Below, piece after piece: positions 7,795 through 10,062 of a stretch of DNA of 10,062 nucleotides. Every line of letters starts with the position of its first letter. The stretch's first letter is position 1. This DNA comes from Planctomycetota bacterium (lineage in GTDB: Bacteria > Planctomycetota > Planctomycetia > Planctomycetales > Planctomycetaceae). Location of the stretch: assembly GCA_013151585.1 (NCBI GenBank), contig JAADHY010000132.1:1-10062 (forward strand), written 5' to 3'. A program made the translations under genes and the position numbers. Under the pieces are notes generated by a model. The model did not search any database. It saw only the letters and a list, made by a program, of their open reading frames with translations, and was not told the DNA's origin.

Positions 7795-8244
7795 GAACAG
7801 GAAGCGTCGGCAGCGTGAGCGATGTTGCGGCCGTGTGACGGCGGTGCCGCCAGCGCGTCTCGGGCTCCTTCTCCCGCAGCCGGGGACGTTTATTCGTAGC
7901 TCGGCAAAGGGTGCACGCTGTTCGTTCATTGGTTTTGTCGCCGCGGCTTGCGGGGCTCAGACCTGTTCACTAAGAGCTGTGTCGGCGTGGGACGGAAGGT
8001 TTGGGGCGCGCCCGTGGGCGTTTGCGTTCGGGATCGATTTCCGGGGCTTGCCCGAGGTGACAGGCAGGCAGCTGCGGGCGGAGGATTGTCGTCGGCAGTC
8101 CCTTCCCTCGCTGCTGTGAGGTACTCGACTGCCTCCCACGCATATTACTTCGGGACACCGTGCGTTTTCGCGGCGTACCATCCAACGATTGGCACCGCGA
8201 TGTAACCCCCTGGTGCGCCCGATTCATACGCCAGACGTCGGGTG

Positions 8245-8280
8245 GCAGCGCGCCGGGCCCTCGGCCCCTCGGTCTGCTGC
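8245..8280 (+). repeat. Nested GC-rich inverted repeat before the kinase promoter candidate
   Basis: GCAGC (8245-8249) can pair with GCTGC (8276-8280), enclosing GGGCC-CTC-GGCCC (8255-8267). An alternative outer pairing CAGAC (8232-8236) with GTCTG (8272-8276) is also possible. It could end an upstream transcript or be part of a structured RNA; no T-run follows. Confidence 0.25.
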
Positions 8281-8289
8281 TAACTTCCA

Positions 8290-8318
8290 TTGCGTCACCA
8301 GGAACGGTCTGTTACGAT
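8290..8318 (+). promoter_or_regulatory. Candidate promoter for the amino-acid-kinase gene
   Basis: TTGCGT (8290-8295), a 17-base spacer, and TGTTACGAT with a TGn extension (hexamer TACGAT at 8313-8318). The -35 matches at three of six positions and the -10 at four of six, helped by the extension and ideal spacing. Transcription from here would give a leader of about 300 bases before the ATG at 8627, containing the 8-codon frame at 8482-8508. Confidence 0.35.
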
Positions 8319-8481
8319 GTTGGTGTTTTTCCTCGTTAGGAGCGGTCCGACGGGCAGGGAAGGATGACGCGGCAAGCTGCGAAAAAAACGAAAGTTATTC
8401 TCGTTGTCGAGCCGAGAAGAAGAACGCACAATCGTTGAGCGGGCTTTGTTGTCATGTTGCGAACAGAGGAGGATTCTAATC

Positions 8482-8508
8482 GTGGCGTGGCTGGCTTCGC
8501 GATGGTAG
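8482..8508 (+). CDS. Possible 8-codon leader peptide with strong ribosome-binding site
   Basis: A full AGGAGG (8467-8472, within AGAGGAGG) stands nine bases before a GTG that opens the frame MAWLASRW and a TAG stop. This is the strongest Shine-Dalgarno sequence I noticed in the window, yet no long frame begins there: the kinase frame is different and its start is 119 bases further on. Two of the eight codons are Trp. It may be a translated leader controlling the downstream gene, a relic of a former start, or chance. There is no Arg-codon run of the kind expected for arginine attenuation. Confidence 0.3.
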   Translation: MAWLASRW

Positions 8509-8626
8509 CAACCTTTATGTTACCGTGTGTCCACCTTCGGGCTGTCGGGTTTGGCTTGCTTACAAACTCTGTATGTTTGTGCGGGATGCGTTAGTAGTTG
8601 ATGCAATATCTTTGGGGACGAGAGCA

Positions 8627-9943
8627 ATGCCGCACCTTGATGTTGATGATGTTGGTGTAGTGTCAACCGCAATACCCGATTCAACCACATCCCCATCACG
8701 TGTTCGCGATCCAGTTGCTACACTGAAGCAAATTCTCACTCTCTTGACTGAGTCCCAGAAATGGATCAGGAAGTTCCGAGGCAAGTACATTGTTGTTAAG
8801 TTAGGCGGTTCGACGTTGTGTGACGACGCCGCTGTTGGCAACGTGCTGAGTGATGTCGCTCTGATAAGGGTTTTGGGCGGCAAGGTGGTCCTCGTGCATG
8901 GAGGTAGCAAGGACCTCAGTCAGAAGATGCGCGAAGAGGGCCATGAACCTCGCTTTGTCGAGGGGCGTCGGTATACGGACGAAAAGACACTGCGCATCGC
9001 GAAAGAAGTTCTCGGGACTATTTCCAAGACGCTTGCTACCAAGCTTACTGAGTTATGTTCCGAATTGCCGGAACATATTGTCAGTCAGGGGCGCAGTTTG
9101 TCACGCTTGTTGAAGGGGTGCTCATGCGAGGCGCTCCAACAGCTTATCTATGATCATCTCGGGAAATTAACTGCTGAATTACCGAAACTGTGCGAGGAAC
9201 TTCGCGCTTCAGGTTTGGAAAAGACGTGCCACTCGCTGAGGCAGGTTTTCGACTCGTTGAAAACCGTAGAAAAACCGAACCAACTTAACCAAAGCGTGAG
9301 TGTGGAGTTTCTTGTTCGACAGGTCGACAAAATAGGAGCGGCATTTGCGCGCGATGTTTCCGAAAGGAGGCATGTTGGAGTTCCGCTCTTGCCGTCACGG
9401 GACAGGCTGTTTTTAAGAACAGAAAGGATGATGTTCACGACCGCTGACGGGCGTCAGACAGACTTAGGTTTTGTCGGTCGCGTTGTCGGCGTCGACGAAA
9501 CAACAATGAAGGAAGTGTTTTTGCGTGGTGGGCTGCCAGTGATCCCGTCGCTTGGGTACACAACATTGCCACGGAGAAATGTCAGGCGACGGTATCAATT
9601 GCTTAATGTCAACGCAGACACAGCGGCTGCCAACATTGCCGCGCTTCTGCACGCGGAGAAGCTTGTGTTTGTGACGGATGTGCCTGGAATTCTCGAAGAC
9701 CGACATGCTCCCGAATCCTTGTACACACACATCACCGCTTCGGCGTGCCGCGAGCTAGTTCGTCGAAAGGTGATCGCGAGCGGGATGGTTCCGAAGGTCG
9801 ACGCCGCGCTGGAGGCGCTGAACAGCGGCGTGCCTAAGGTACACATCGTGGATTGTCGATCTCGCCACTGTTTGTTGTTAGAGATCTATTCAAACGGAGG
9901 TGCTGGAACAGAGATTGTCAAGGACGAGGAGGGGGCCGACTAG
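8627..9943 (+). CDS. argB: N-acetylglutamate-kinase-like amino-acid kinase with a large insertion
   Basis: A 438-residue member of the amino-acid kinase fold. The frame is open to 8525, but the ATG at 8627 has GGGGA eight bases upstream, unlike the earlier starts. Conserved NAGK features, in order: an N-terminal helix ending WIRKFRGK (46-53), as in hexameric arginine-inhibited NAGKs; VVKLGGS with the phosphate-binding Lys (K58); VHGGS (90-94); FVEGRRYTD (110-118) with the substrate-binding Arg; DLGFVGRV (279-286); NVNADTAA (327-334); TDVPG (350-354); SGMVPKV (385-391) with the second catalytic Lys; and GGAGT near 424. NAGK phosphorylates N-acetylglutamate with ATP in arginine synthesis in the cytoplasm. 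It is odd in having about 110 extra helical residues (144-252) where a short segment is usual; typical NAGKs have about 260-300 residues. HGGG is HGGS. A related carboxylate kinase with another substrate (a LysZ-like one, for example) cannot be excluded. No GNAT domain or arginine gene is visible next to it. Confidence 0.8.
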   Translation: MPHLDVDDVGVVSTAIPDSTTSPSRVRDPVATLKQILTLLTESQKWIRKFRGKYIVVKLGGSTLCDDAAVGNVLSDVALIRVLGGKVVLVHGGSKDLSQKMREEGHEPRFVEGRRYTDEKTLRIAKEVLGTISKTLATKLTELCSELPEHIVSQGRSLSRLLKGCSCEALQQLIYDHLGKLTAELPKLCEELRASGLEKTCHSLRQVFDSLKTVEKPNQLNQSVSVEFLVRQVDKIGAAFARDVSERRHVGVPLLPSRDRLFLRTERMMFTTADGRQTDLGFVGRVVGVDETTMKEVFLRGGLPVIPSLGYTTLPRRNVRRRYQLLNVNADTAAANIAALLHAEKLVFVTDVPGILEDRHAPESLYTHITASACRELVRRKVIASGMVPKVDAALEALNSGVPKVHIVDCRSRHCLLLEIYSNGGAGTEIVKDEEGAD

Positions 9944-9975
9944 CAGGCGGAGAGAATTGCGGCGGAGTACGTTGA

Positions 9976-10001
9976 GGGCCGGAGGCACCAGCTTCCGGCC
10001 C
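9976..10001 (+). terminator. Probable transcription terminator after the kinase gene
   Basis: GGGCCGGA (9976-9983) and TCCGGCCC (9994-10001) form a perfect 8-bp GC-rich stem with a 10-base loop, 32 bases after the stop codon. The following CGCTTTCT is only modestly T-rich, so termination may be factor-assisted or incomplete. It is the best stem in the window and sits where a terminator is expected. Confidence 0.5.
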
Positions 10002-10048
10002 ATCGCTTTCTGGGTGTTGCGTGAGACGGGTAAGAGTGGAGAACTGGT

Positions 10049-10062
10049 ATGGCGTTCGCAAC
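10049..10062 (+). CDS. Possible start of a further gene, cut by window edge
   Basis: An ATG at 10049 follows GGAGA with a spacer of 6-7 bases (10038-10042). Only the codons for MAFA plus two bases lie in the window, so nothing can be said about the product. The call rests on the ribosome-binding site alone. Confidence 0.3.

Larger units (their letters stand above)
7623..8626 (+). other. About 1 kb without a convincing protein gene
   Basis: Open frames here (for example 7790-8119 and 8189-8479) have poor starts, no ribosome-binding sites and no recognisable protein character. What the stretch does hold is a bulged hairpin at 7698-7717, a hairpin at 7767-7794, overlapping GC palindromes at 8004-8020, a nested hairpin at 8245-8280, a promoter-like sequence at 8290-8318, a weaker one at 8404-8432 (TTGTCG, 17 bases, CACAAT), and a strong Shine-Dalgarno sequence in front of an 8-codon frame at 8482-8508. 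I saw no match to the RNase P, tmRNA, SRP RNA or 6S signatures I know, nor to a riboswitch core. It may be a long regulatory leader, an unrecognised RNA gene, or degraded sequence. Confidence 0.5.

Noticed and set aside
8004..8020. Overlapping palindromes GGGCGCGCCC and CGCCCGTGGGCG as a terminator
   Set aside because: Loops of zero to two bases cannot form as stable RNA hairpins; followed by only three T residues. Probably GC-rich chance symmetry.
7790..8119. 109-codon frame in the 1-kb gap
   Set aside because: GTG start inside a hairpin, no ribosome-binding site, biased composition and no recognisable protein character.
8189..8479. 96-codon frame just before the strong Shine-Dalgarno
   Set aside because: TTG start without a ribosome-binding site, overlaps the inverted repeat and promoter candidate, and the product is Cys/Arg-rich with no family resemblance.
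8525..8626. 34-residue N-terminal extension of the kinase from a GTG at 8525
   Set aside because: No Shine-Dalgarno before it, and the Cys-rich product does not resemble an NAGK N-terminus; the ATG at 8627 has GGGGA at good spacing.
7623..8626. Classic housekeeping RNA genes (RNase P, tmRNA, SRP RNA, 6S) in the gap
   Set aside because: None of the conserved core strings of these RNAs could be found by eye on the plus strand.

Overview
The window looks like chromosomal DNA from a GC-rich environmental bacterium. Planctomycetota (a Pirellula-like lineage) is my best guess, with the related Verrucomicrobiota/Lentisphaerota as the alternative. This is inferred from the mix of secreted glycan-active proteins (a family 2 glycoside hydrolase, a DUF4838 protein and a large right-handed beta-helix protein), long intergenic gaps and loosely packed monocistronic-looking genes. 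There is no rRNA, tRNA, transposase, integrase or CRISPR array that I can recognise.

Layout. Positions 1-1849 (minus strand) carry the N-terminal 616 codons of an exported GH2 glycosidase that runs off the left edge. A 292-base divergent intergenic region, holding a 14-base near-palindrome next to the GH2 start, separates it from a plus-strand DUF4838 gene (2142-4145). After a 468-base gap with a good extended -10 promoter candidate comes an exported parallel beta-helix protein (4614-6560). A two-pore-helix/ion-channel-family potassium channel follows (6801-7622). Then comes about 1 kb without a convincing gene (7623-8626), with hairpins, promoter-like sequence and a tiny strong-SD reading frame. 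The last full gene (8627-9943) is an N-acetylglutamate-kinase-like amino-acid kinase with an unusual insertion of about 110 residues, followed by a terminator-like hairpin and possibly the first codons of another gene.

How they fit. The first three genes plausibly form a functional neighbourhood for breaking down an unidentified polysaccharide: all have signal peptides and all belong to carbohydrate-related folds. They are not an obvious operon, because one is divergent and the other two are separated by 468 bases with their own promoter candidate. The channel and the kinase have no visible functional link to them. The kinase gene is visibly less GC-rich than the left side and its enzyme architecture is atypical; it and its long leader are the part of the window most worth a second look.
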